Shown here piece by piece: positions 8,101 to 14,179 of a stretch of 14,179 bases of DNA. The DNA is taken from the NCBI GenBank assembly GCA_029287645.1, contig JARFQS010000434.1, positions 1 to 14,179 of the forward strand, read 5' to 3'. Within the stretch, counting starts at the first letter, position 1. Every line of letters begins with the position of its first letter. The translations under genes and the position numbers were made by a program. The notes below the pieces were generated by a model. The model worked only from the letters and a program-made list of their open reading frames with translations. It was not told the origin of the DNA and did no database searches. Source of the stretch: Thermoanaerobaculia bacterium. Its GTDB lineage: Bacteria > Acidobacteriota > Thermoanaerobaculia > Multivoradales > JAHEKO01.

Positions 8101-8257
8101 CCCGGTAATTCGTCGATACGCTGATCACCGGCGGATCCACGGACGGGTACTCCCGAACCCCGAGGTTCGACAGCCCAATGCCGCCAAAGAGAAGAATCGC
8201 CAGCGACAAGACGATGGCCAGCACGGGGCGACGAATGCTGATCGACGACAGGCTCAC
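5159..8257 (-). CDS. RND-family efflux pump, inner-membrane transporter (AcrB/MexB-like, HAE-1 type)
   Basis: The product is 1032 residues, the usual length for the family. It starts with GTG at 8257, whose bases overlap the TGA of the adaptor gene (GTGA), with GAGGAG 8 bases upstream. The N-terminus SISIRRPVLAIVLSLAI is the standard first helix. TM4 carries the proton-relay pair Asp400-Asp401 in GLVLAIGLVVDDAIVVLEN (AcrB D407/D408), and TM10 carries Lys921 in GLVTKNGILIVEFANQ (AcrB K940). Two large periplasmic loops, about 30-335 and 550-855, hold the porter and docking domains. All of this predicts an active proton-driven trimeric exporter working with the adjacent adaptor and an outer-membrane channel. 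DD in TM4 favours the HAE-1 (drug, amphiphile) class over heavy-metal pumps, but the substrate is not determinable. Upstream on the same strand are the adaptor and, further, a c-di-GMP phosphodiesterase. Confidence 0.96.
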   Translation of the reverse strand: MSLSSISIRRPVLAIVLSLAILLFGGIGLSNLGVREYPSVDPPVISVSTNYRGASAEVVESQITEPLEAAVNSVEGIRTLTSVSRDGRSTIQVEFELGEDLERAANDVRDRVFRTLGQLPPDVDPPSVAKADSDSPPIVMLTVRSDQRSLLELSRLADEIFVERLQTSPGVSRIDVWGDKSYAMRLWIDPLKLASYRLSPVDVRDAVRRENVELPAGRIEGQDIELAVRTMSRLSTPEEFGDLILKSEGGRIVRLRDVGRAEIGAQNERTVLKKNGIPMVAVVARPQPGANFVEIVDEFRRRVELIRPNLPGDITLDYGFDASDFIRDSVKEVRQTLLLALGLVVLVIFVFLRDWRTTLVPVVVIPVSLIGTFFVLYLAGFSINILTLLGLVLAIGLVVDDAIVVLENIYSKIERGMDPIQAGLKGTQEIFFAVIATTLALVSVLLPIFFLGGLTGLLFREFGLTLAAAVIISSFVALTLTPVIATRLLKKREKHSWLYEKTEPFFESLTDRYRTVLDTVLQRRWLAWPVLGVSLGLVVLFFQILPAELAPMEDRSTLRISSRGQEGATFAYMDAYMDDQIALARQVVPEATTIITVTSPGFGASSAVNNGYMRLRLVPPEERERSQMEIANAFETALQGLQGARTFVTQDPTIAVGRRRGLPVQFVLQAPDLERLEDILPVFLERAAAEPAFSVVDLNLEFDKPELEVEIDRDRARDLGVSALDVGEVLQLSLSEQRLGFFVMDGKQFEVIGQVTSENRDTTLDLRNLFVPGEGGRPVMLDKVVRVSEKSSPPQLFRFNRYVSATVSAGLQSGYTMADGIEVMQRLADELLDESFATDLAGQSRDFAESSSSLAFVFVLALVMVYLVLAAQFESFRDPFIIMLTGPLALAGALVALWMFGQTLNIYSQIGMIMLIGLVTKNGILIVEFANQRREAGLDIEEAIREGAAARFRPVLMTSISTVLGTLPIALALGAGAESRMPMGIAVIGGLLVGTFLTLLVIPTTYTYLAAKQRRVATSLGEGSNASATRAA

Positions 8258-9342
8258 GCGCCAGGCTCCTCTGCGCTGTCCTCGACGACCTCGACTTCGA
8301 TGCCACGCGCCAGTCGGGGGATGTTGGAAACAATGACTTGTTCCCCCGGCTCGAGTCCTCGGGTAATCTGCACCCGGGTCTCGGTGCGGATCCCGGTCTC
8401 GACGACTCTCGGCTCGGCCCGGCCCTCTTCCAACACATAGACCTTCTTACCGCCCAGCTCGGGCACGATGGCGAGACTCGGAACCGACAGTGCGTCCTCG
8501 ACCTCCCGAACAGCCAGCTCCACTTCCGCGAAGGCACCGGGAAGCAAATTGCCCTCCGGATTGTCGGCTAGGGCTCGAAGCGTCAGGCTACGAGTCTGAG
8601 GATCGATCGAAGGCTCGGCAGCATAGATTCTGCCCTCGAACGGCTCGTCGATTCCCTGAACCCGAAATCGAATCGAGTTCCCGACGACCAGGTCCCGAGC
8701 ATAGGCCTCGGGCACCGAAAACTCGATCTTGACCGGATCGATGTCCTGAAGAGTCGTGATTCGCGTATCGTTGGAGACGTAGTCACCCAGGCTGACCGAC
8801 CGCAGACCGACGATACCCTCGAAGGGAGCACGGATCGTGGCTTTCTCGAGCTGTGCGCCTCGCAGCTGCAGCTCCGCGCTCAGTACGTTCATCTCACCGA
8901 CGGTAAATTCATACTCCTGCTGGCTCAGCAGACCGTCGTCGAGCAGTTGACGTTGGCGAGCTTCTTCGCGCTGTAGGAGCTCGTAGCGGAACCGCGCCCT
9001 TTCCCTCTCGGCCTCCAGTGTCGAAGTGTCGAGTCGGACCAGCACCTTGCCTGCACTGACCTTGGCCCCTTCTTCGAAGAGAATCGCGTCGACCTTCCCG
9101 GAGATCTCACTGACGATCTCTATCCGCTCGTTGGCGAGCACGCTTCCCGTGGCGTTGAGACGTTCCTCGAGCTTGGCCGGAGCGAGCGTCTCGACACGCA
9201 CCGGTACCCGGAAAGCGACCTCGACGCTGTCCTGCGGCGCGGTCTCTTGGGATCGAGACTTCAGCCACTTGGGTAGAAGCAAGCCTACCGCCAGGACCGC
9301 AGCTATCAGAACCCAGTGGACTACGGGGGGAATCTTGGCCAT
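8254..9342 (-). CDS. RND efflux periplasmic adaptor (membrane-fusion protein, AcrA/MexA-like)
   Basis: The product is 362 residues from ATG 9342, with GAGG 9 bases upstream; a TTG at 9387 in the same frame would add 15 polar residues before the anchor and is less likely. Residues 5-24 form a hydrophobic anchor or signal (PPVVHWVLIAAVLAVGLLL) with no lipobox cysteine, so the protein is probably anchored by an uncleaved helix. The order is: first half of the lipoyl domain with VSEISGKVDAILFEEGAKV (77-95), an alpha-hairpin of about 105-165 rich in E, R, Q and L, the second lipoyl half with IRAPFEGIVG (170-179), a beta-barrel of about 200-275, and a membrane-proximal domain to about 350. It bridges the inner-membrane pump and an outer-membrane channel. 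It overlaps the pump gene by four bases, so the two are translationally coupled. It begins 63 bases after the HD-GYP gene with no terminator visible between. Confidence 0.93.
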   Translation of the reverse strand: MAKIPPVVHWVLIAAVLAVGLLLPKWLKSRSQETAPQDSVEVAFRVPVRVETLAPAKLEERLNATGSVLANERIEIVSEISGKVDAILFEEGAKVSAGKVLVRLDTSTLEAERERARFRYELLQREEARQRQLLDDGLLSQQEYEFTVGEMNVLSAELQLRGAQLEKATIRAPFEGIVGLRSVSLGDYVSNDTRITTLQDIDPVKIEFSVPEAYARDLVVGNSIRFRVQGIDEPFEGRIYAAEPSIDPQTRSLTLRALADNPEGNLLPGAFAEVELAVREVEDALSVPSLAIVPELGGKKVYVLEEGRAEPRVVETGIRTETRVQITRGLEPGEQVIVSNIPRLARGIEVEVVEDSAEEPGA

Positions 9343-9405
9343 CGTGGTGCGCCTCGGAGTGGGTTGATCCGTTTCGCCATCTGGCAACGCGGGTGGCAGA
9401 GCCTA

Positions 9406-12400
9406 TCAGAGCACCTGGTTGGCGGACACCGATTGAATCACGGCCTCGACGTCCACTTCGTCGATCTGCTCCGGCTGCAGGTACTGCTGCGCATACTCCA
9501 GGTACAGGCCAGATCGTAGGAAGAGCCCGAACAGACCGGGGCACAGGTGCCCCTCCGCACACATAGAGCTCATGATCCAGATCGCCTTACTCAGGGTCTT
9601 CGGCGCATGGTACGGGCGATCCGCAGCCGTCAGGGCCTCGAAGATGTCGGCGATGGCCATGATGCGCTCCGGTACGGACAGCTCGTCGCTCCCCAGGCGG
9701 CGAGGGTACCCGGTGCCGTCCAGCTTCTCGTGATGGGTCCCCGCCCAGTCCGGGACGCGGCGCAGCTCCCTGGGCAACGGCAGTCGCCGCAGCATCAGGA
9801 TCGTCTGGACCACGTGCTCGTTGATCTTGAAGCGCTCCTCGTCGGTCAGGGTGCCACGGCTAATGGAGAGGTTGTGCAGCTCGCCCCGGTTGTACTGATG
9901 CGTCGGGACGTCCATCCGGAAGTCGTGGGGGCCCTCGCCGAACGGTCCAGCTGCTTCGCTGCGGGCGATGACATGCTCCGGCTTGTCGGCCAGTAGATGC
10001 TCCTCGACCGGTAGCGGCGTCTCGGGCTCCCCCTGCCTGGGCTCCAGCTCCAGATGTGAGAGGCCCAGCCTGTCGTCTAAGTTGCGCATCCATGTCTGGC
10101 TGGCGATGGCTTGCAGTCGCTCGACCCTATCCTCGGACATGAATTCGCCTCCGAGATTGCACTCCGCGACGAACTCGAAGTCGGACCGCAGCTCCTCGAG
10201 GCGTTGATCGAGGCGCTCCTCGAGCATGGCCTCGCCCTCCTTCCCGGCCAGGAGGCCCCGGTAGTACTCGATCTGGGCATCCCGCCAGAGAACCTCGAAG
10301 CGCATTCGGATCTCGTGGATTCGGTTATAGATCGTCTCCAGCTTGGTGGCCTTGTCCACCACGTACTCGGGAGTCGTCACCTTGCCGCAGTCGTGAAGCC
10401 AGCTGGCCAGGTGAAGCTCGTACCACTCGTCCTCGGACAGATTGAAGTCGGCGAACTGACCCTCCTCGGTGTCGTGCGCTACCTCCGCCAGCATGCGAGC
10501 GATCACCGGGACCCTCTGGCAGTGGCCGTGAGTGTAGGGCGACTTCGCATCGATGGCGCCGGCGATCATGTGGATGAGGGCGTCCAGGAGGTCCCGCTGC
10601 ACTTTCAGCAGTCGGCGAATATCGAGAGCCACAGCAGCATCGGAGGAGAGCGCCTCGATGTACGGCACGATCTCGGAGCTGAAGGTAGTGAAGGTGCCGT
10701 CCTTCGTTCTCGCGTTGACCAACTGAAGCACGCCAATCACCTCGTCGAGTTGATTCTTCAGAGGCACGCTGAGCAGGGAGCGCGCCTGGAAGCCCTGCCC
10801 GGCGAAGCGTGTCTCGAGGTCTTTGAAGTCGTAACTTCGATCCTCGGAAATGTCGTCGATACGGATGGCGGACGCCTCGTGGACCGTGGCCCGATCGATA
10901 CTGGGAGGCTCCCCTTCGCCCTGCGGCGGCTGGAGGGGCAGCGGGCGGAAGCGAGGTTCTTCGCGGGCTGTACCTCCGAAGTCGGCACCTGTGACCTCGT
11001 TCTCGAGAATGGCGATCTCCAGCTCCGTCTCGTCCTCGGATTCGAGAAGGATGGCACCTCCTTCGGCCCGCGCCACATTCCGGGCCTCGGCCAGGATCAT
11101 CTCGAGTAGGCGGCGGTAGTCCTTCTCTGCCGAGAGGGCCTGGGAGATGGCGAGAAATTGCTGAATGGACGACTTCATGACCCCCATGGTCGCCGCGAGA
11201 TCATCGACTTCCTTGATGCGCGACCGCACGGTAATGGGGTTGTCCAGCTTGAACTCGCGTACGTCCTCGGCCTCCTGCGCCAGGGCGTTGATCGATCGGG
11301 CGATGTGCCTGGAGACTCCGATGACCAGGGCCACCGCTGCGAGGAGCAGGCCCAGTGAGATCAACGTGCTCTGGTTCCGGACCCTGATCGCGTCGGTGAG
11401 CAGCTCGTTCCGGGGTATCAGAACGGCCAGAGACACGCCATCTCCGGAGCGGGTCGGAAGTGGGGACAGGGACACTACCCAGGTCTCGCCCGAGATCTCG
11501 AGCTCATGGCGCCCGGACTCGAGGCCGGATTCGATCGCCTCGCCCAGGCTGCGGTAGGCCGGATCCTCCAGGTGTGCCAGGCGGGGCATCTCCACCAATT
11601 CCGCTTCACCCTGATCGAGACGGAACATTCCCTCTTCAGGATCCGACAAGGCGATGACGCCTCCTCGCTTGTCGAAAATGGCGAGCCGGCTCGAAGGGGT
11701 GACTCGAAGGTGCGCCAGGCCTTCCTCGAGATCGCCAAGTGCGAGGTCCGCTCCTACGACACCACCGCCGTCGGGGAGACGGCGGGCCATGGTGATCCCC
11801 ACCTGGCGGGTGGTGAAGAAGAGATAGAAGGCGGACGGGGTGAGTTGATCTGTCGCGATCGCGGCTTCGTACCACTCGCGTTGGCGGGGATCGTAGCCCT
11901 GCCTGTCCATTTCACCACGGCCCAGGAGCTCGAGGTCCTCGTCGAAGAAGTACAGCTCGTAGTTGGCGGAGCCACCTCTGGCGTCATCTATGCTCTGGGC
12001 TACGAAGACCGCCTCCGGTGGGGCTTTCGGCACCTGTCGCCCTCGGCTGAGCGCGGAGGTCACCAGGAAGAAGTCGCCGTTCTCATATCCGACGAAGACT
12101 GCTGAAATTGTCGGGTTGCGAAGCAGCGGCTCGGCGAAAAGGGGTAGATTTGCGAGCCTGTCCTCGAGATCGGTCTCCTCCGCTGAAACGGCCTTGGAGA
12201 GCACGTCTACCAGGTTCTGGGCCGGTACGTAGAGCTCTGCGATGCTGGTCTGGAGATGTAGGCTGGTGCGCTCGAGAAGGTCATCGGCGCCAAGGATGGC
12301 GATCTTTCGGGTTTCGAGGTAGTTGAAGGTGATCAGCGCCAGGCCGATGAGTAACAGCAAGGCCGTGAAGGCAAATGCGATCGTCAGATGCAAGGGATAG

Positions 12401-12432
12401 CGCTTGGCCTGGGTTGACTTCCCGTCACTCAT
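9406..12432 (-). CDS. Membrane sensor c-di-GMP phosphodiesterase: Cache-HAMP-GAF-HD-GYP, catalytic domain split by a large insertion
   Basis: The product is 1008 residues from ATG 12432, with GAGGGGGG 6 bases upstream. The order is: TM1 (about 16-37); a periplasmic double-Cache-type sensor (about 40-345) with the ligand-pocket hallmark YDPRQREWY (180-188); TM2 (about 355-373); HAMP (about 374-425); GAF (about 435-605); and HD-GYP (about 612-1000). Expected metal and catalytic residues are present: YTHGHCQRV (His637), HDCGK (His680, Asp681, Lys684), INEHV (His873), HHEKLDGTGYP (His900, His901, GYP 908-910) and Asp929 in IADIFEALT. Known role of HD-GYP: hydrolysis of c-di-GMP at an Fe or Mn centre. 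Between HDCGK and INEHV lie about 190 residues, where a plain HD-GYP domain has about 30; the extra segment (about 695-855) starts with a probable coiled coil. The protein probably senses a periplasmic small molecule and lowers c-di-GMP. It is first in a likely operon with the RND pair. Confidence 0.92.
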   Translation of the reverse strand: MSDGKSTQAKRYPLHLTIAFAFTALLLLIGLALITFNYLETRKIAILGADDLLERTSLHLQTSIAELYVPAQNLVDVLSKAVSAEETDLEDRLANLPLFAEPLLRNPTISAVFVGYENGDFFLVTSALSRGRQVPKAPPEAVFVAQSIDDARGGSANYELYFFDEDLELLGRGEMDRQGYDPRQREWYEAAIATDQLTPSAFYLFFTTRQVGITMARRLPDGGGVVGADLALGDLEEGLAHLRVTPSSRLAIFDKRGGVIALSDPEEGMFRLDQGEAELVEMPRLAHLEDPAYRSLGEAIESGLESGRHELEISGETWVVSLSPLPTRSGDGVSLAVLIPRNELLTDAIRVRNQSTLISLGLLLAAVALVIGVSRHIARSINALAQEAEDVREFKLDNPITVRSRIKEVDDLAATMGVMKSSIQQFLAISQALSAEKDYRRLLEMILAEARNVARAEGGAILLESEDETELEIAILENEVTGADFGGTAREEPRFRPLPLQPPQGEGEPPSIDRATVHEASAIRIDDISEDRSYDFKDLETRFAGQGFQARSLLSVPLKNQLDEVIGVLQLVNARTKDGTFTTFSSEIVPYIEALSSDAAVALDIRRLLKVQRDLLDALIHMIAGAIDAKSPYTHGHCQRVPVIARMLAEVAHDTEEGQFADFNLSEDEWYELHLASWLHDCGKVTTPEYVVDKATKLETIYNRIHEIRMRFEVLWRDAQIEYYRGLLAGKEGEAMLEERLDQRLEELRSDFEFVAECNLGGEFMSEDRVERLQAIASQTWMRNLDDRLGLSHLELEPRQGEPETPLPVEEHLLADKPEHVIARSEAAGPFGEGPHDFRMDVPTHQYNRGELHNLSISRGTLTDEERFKINEHVVQTILMLRRLPLPRELRRVPDWAGTHHEKLDGTGYPRRLGSDELSVPERIMAIADIFEALTAADRPYHAPKTLSKAIWIMSSMCAEGHLCPGLFGLFLRSGLYLEYAQQYLQPEQIDEVDVEAVIQSVSANQVL

Positions 12433-12442
12433 GATGCGCCCC

Positions 12443-12466
12443 CCTCATAGGTGTCACACACTTCTC
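12443..12466 (+). repeat. 24-base direct repeat, copy 1
   Basis: CCTCAT followed by AGGTGTCACACACTTCTC. It matches copy 2 at 23 of 24 positions. The core AGGTGT-CAC-ACACTT is a quasi-palindrome that can form a 6-bp stem with one G-U pair. This copy overlaps the Shine-Dalgarno region of the HD-GYP gene (12439-12446), so in the minus-strand transcript it is part of the 5' leader. Confidence 0.9.
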
Positions 12467-12470
12467 AACT

Positions 12471-12494
12471 CCTCAGAGGTGTCACACACTTCTC
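12471..12494 (+). repeat. 24-base direct repeat, copy 2
   Basis: CCTCAG followed by AGGTGTCACACACTTCTC, separated from copy 1 by AACT, giving a 28-base period. It lies between the divergent HD-GYP and TPR genes, 77 bases before the TPR start. It may be a paired operator, a 5'-leader structure or a dispersed palindromic element; the sequence does not decide. Confidence 0.9.
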
Positions 12495-12570
12495 GGGCTT
12501 CCGGCTCGCTTGGTGGCCCGGACCGTAATACTCTCTGCCTATTGTAAAGACTGGAGGAGCACCGACTGCG

Positions 12571-13671
12571 ATGAATCGATCGAAGCAACTGATCAGCAGG
12601 CTGACGCTTCTGATCCTGATTCAGTGTCTCGGTTGGGCTCCACCAACCTTGGCCCTCACCCCGGGAGATTCTGCCGGGTATCGCGCTCGCTACCTGGAGG
12701 TGCTGCGAACCCTCACCTCGGAGGGGATCGAGTTGGCCACCGCAGCTCTGACGGAGCTCGAGATGGAGGTCGCCAGGCAACACGAATCCGCTGGCCTGGA
12801 GGAGCTCCGCGACATCGAGCTCGCGGTGGCGGAAGAACTGGCTCGAGTCGGGGTGAGCCTCCTTCTACCCCTCATAGCCCTTCACGAGGCGTCCCATCTC
12901 GAATACAGGCTGCACACCCTGGAGACCAATCCGTATCATGCTCGCGCTACCGTTTATCGCCAGGCACAACTCTATTCGGAAGAGCTACTCACCGCGAGCG
13001 AGCGCCAGATCGCGAGCGACCTCTTTGTGAGCCTCGCCGGGTACTTCCATGAGGGATCTCCAGGGCCAGGGGTAGCTGGACTCTATTCTCAGGCTCTTCA
13101 GTTCGCTCCAGACAACGCTGCCGCGCTCTTGGGTCTGGCGACAGTCAGAGAGCAGTCGGGGCGGTACCGGAACGCACTCTCGCTGCTCGAGCGCCTCCTC
13201 GAGACCGGCAATGCCAGTGCGGAGGCCCGACTTCGATTGGCCATGAATCTGGATCGCCTCGGAAAGCGGAGCGAGGCCGAGAGGATTCTCGAAAGTCTCC
13301 TCTCAGAGGAGACCCCAGCCTGGATCTTGAGCCTTGCATATCAACAGCTCGCACGAAGCAGCATGGACCAGGAGAGATTCGATGCTGCTCACGTCTACCT
13401 GGCCGATGGCCTGTCCCTGTTCCCGGACGATCCAGGCCTCGCCGTCGGTCTGGACTACGTCGAGGAGCGCCTTTCACTCGGGTCTGAGCAGCCTCGCGTC
13501 GATGGCAAACCTGTCCGAGATGCGAAGGTCTCCAGCCCATCTGCCCGCTATCTCTACGCCCGGCCTGGCTACCAGTACATCGAGGAGACACGTGGTCGTC
13601 TGTACGAGTCGGCAGTTCAGAACCTCCCAGACCTCGCCCGTACGTTACCGACCATCGCAGATGGACCCTAG
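12571..13671 (+). CDS. Secreted tetratricopeptide-repeat protein of unknown function
   Basis: The product is 366 residues from ATG 12571, with GGAGGAG 11-13 bases upstream (slightly long spacing). The signal peptide covers about 1-29 (MNRSKQLISRLTLLILIQCLGW, cut near TLA-L). Residues 35-150 are helical and acidic, and include LHEASHLEY (104-112), which contains an HExxH-like string. Residues about 168-283 contain three to four TPR-like helix pairs, for example LYSQALQFAPDNAAALLGLA (171-190), YRNALSLLERLLETG (199-213) and RSEAERILESLL (233-244). Residues 300-366 are less ordered. TPR arrays bind partner proteins; no enzyme function is assigned. The following VWA gene starts three bases after the stop, so they are almost certainly co-transcribed and may act together in the periplasm. 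The gene is divergent from the HD-GYP gene across a 138-base region with the paired repeats; I see no convincing sigma-70 promoter there. Confidence 0.85.
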   Translation: MNRSKQLISRLTLLILIQCLGWAPPTLALTPGDSAGYRARYLEVLRTLTSEGIELATAALTELEMEVARQHESAGLEELRDIELAVAEELARVGVSLLLPLIALHEASHLEYRLHTLETNPYHARATVYRQAQLYSEELLTASERQIASDLFVSLAGYFHEGSPGPGVAGLYSQALQFAPDNAAALLGLATVREQSGRYRNALSLLERLLETGNASAEARLRLAMNLDRLGKRSEAERILESLLSEETPAWILSLAYQQLARSSMDQERFDAAHVYLADGLSLFPDDPGLAVGLDYVEERLSLGSEQPRVDGKPVRDAKVSSPSARYLYARPGYQYIEETRGRLYESAVQNLPDLARTLPTIADGP

Positions 13672-13674
13672 AGG

Positions 13675-14179
13675 ATGAGAGCGATTCTCTGGTTCATCTG
13701 TCTGCTGTCGGTGGGATGGATTCCCCTGGCCGCACAATCGATCGTGGTGTCAGTCACTTCTCCGTCGGGTGATCAGGCTGTCTTCGACAGGGTCGAAGTC
13801 GTGGCTGAGGTTCAGACCGATGAGCCCATCGAGAGAGTGGAGTTCTTCGTTGATGGAAGGAGGGTCGACACCGTCACGCAACCGCCGTACAGAGTATGGG
13901 TCGATGTGGGTGGAGAGAATCTGCAAAGGCACTTCACCGTGATCGCTGTTGGCCGCTCAGGGGCGAGAGTCGGGGCAGCCGTCTCTACACCCGCGGTACA
14001 GATTGATCTGGTAGTCGACGCCCCGCTCCAGCAGCTCTACGCCACGGCGACTCGCGAAGATATGCCTGTCCTAGACCTGGGTCGCGAGGATTTCAGGATC
14101 TTCGACAACGGCATTGAACAGGAACTGGTGACCTTCGAGCGTGGTGACGTGCCGATGACGATCGCGATGCTCGTAGATG
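13675..14179 (+). CDS. Secreted VWA-domain protein of the VWFA-related Acidobacteriota type, partial (C-terminus off the window)
   Basis: There are 168 codons to the window end with no stop. ATG 13675 is the only start possible near the signal peptide, because an in-frame TAG (the TPR stop, 13669-13671) lies two codons upstream. The signal peptide is MRAILWFICLLSVGW...LAA-Q (about 1-21). Residues about 22-105 form an Ig-like beta-sandwich (RVEFFVDGRRVDTVTQPPY). Residues about 115-160 contain the link characteristic of VWFA-related acidobacterial proteins, LDLGREDFRIFDNGIEQELVTF. The window ends at PMTIAMLVD, where the metal-binding DxSxS motif of a VWA domain should begin; that motif itself is not visible. 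VWA domains bind proteins through a metal ion. Stop and start are so close that ribosome re-initiation from the TPR gene is likely; GAGG directly abuts the ATG. Confidence 0.88.
   Translation, partial: MRAILWFICLLSVGWIPLAAQSIVVSVTSPSGDQAVFDRVEVVAEVQTDEPIERVEFFVDGRRVDTVTQPPYRVWVDVGGENLQRHFTVIAVGRSGARVGAAVSTPAVQIDLVVDAPLQQLYATATREDMPVLDLGREDFRIFDNGIEQELVTFERGDVPMTIAMLVD

Noticed and set aside
10111..11109. Plus-strand open frame (332 codons) antisense to the HD-GYP gene
   Set aside because: The minus strand carries GAF and HD-GYP motifs over the same bases; this frame has no recognisable features.
13745..13762. Third copy of the 12443-12494 repeat core
   Set aside because: It matches 15 of 18 bases but lies inside coding sequence for the signal-proximal strand of the VWA protein; chance is likely with one degenerate hit.
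1..14179. CRISPR array, insertion sequence, prophage, tRNA or rRNA
   Set aside because: No spaced repeat array, transposase or integrase product, terminal inverted repeats, or tRNA/rRNA-like sequence was seen on either strand.

Overview
The window is GC-rich, densely coding, double-membrane bacterial DNA. It carries a TonB-dependent outer-membrane receptor, an RND efflux pump and several exported proteins. The strongest lineage hint is the partial gene at the right edge, whose Ig-like segment plus 'DFRIFDNG...Q' plus VWA layout matches the VWFA-related domain typical of Acidobacteriota. Acidobacteriota, possibly class Thermoanaerobaculia, is my inference; no rRNA or other phylogenetic marker is present.

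Layout, left to right. (1) 1-2080, minus strand: a BtuB-like receptor, C-terminus off the left edge, preceded by a clear cobalamin riboswitch and a hairpin-rich leader in which the ribosome binding site has a perfect complement 42 bases upstream. (2) 2148-2760, minus: a small secreted protein with a Pro/Gly/Ala-rich tail and its own intrinsic terminator. (3) 2919-4955, plus: a GT39/ArnT-type membrane glycosyltransferase with a C-terminal beta-rich domain, divergent from gene 2. (4) 4956-5158: a convergent intergenic region with two tandem GC-rich hairpins. (5) 12432 down to 5159, minus: a probable three-gene unit of a Cache-HAMP-GAF-HD-GYP sensor phosphodiesterase, an RND membrane-fusion protein and an RND inner-membrane pump; the last two overlap by four bases. 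No outer-membrane channel gene is in view. (6) 12433-12570: a divergent control region containing two nearly identical 24-base repeats. (7) 12571 to the right edge, plus: a secreted TPR protein followed three bases later by a secreted VWA-domain protein cut by the window end.

Functional picture: vitamin B12 uptake under B12 control; envelope glycan modification; a c-di-GMP-degrading sensor probably co-transcribed with a drug/solute exporter; and an exported TPR/VWA pair. I found no mobile element, CRISPR array, tRNA or rRNA, and no candidate for a wholly new defence-type or RNA-guided system. The most unusual items are the large insertion that splits the HD-GYP catalytic domain, the HD-GYP/RND gene linkage, the paired repeats at 12443-12494, and the layered leader downstream of the riboswitch.
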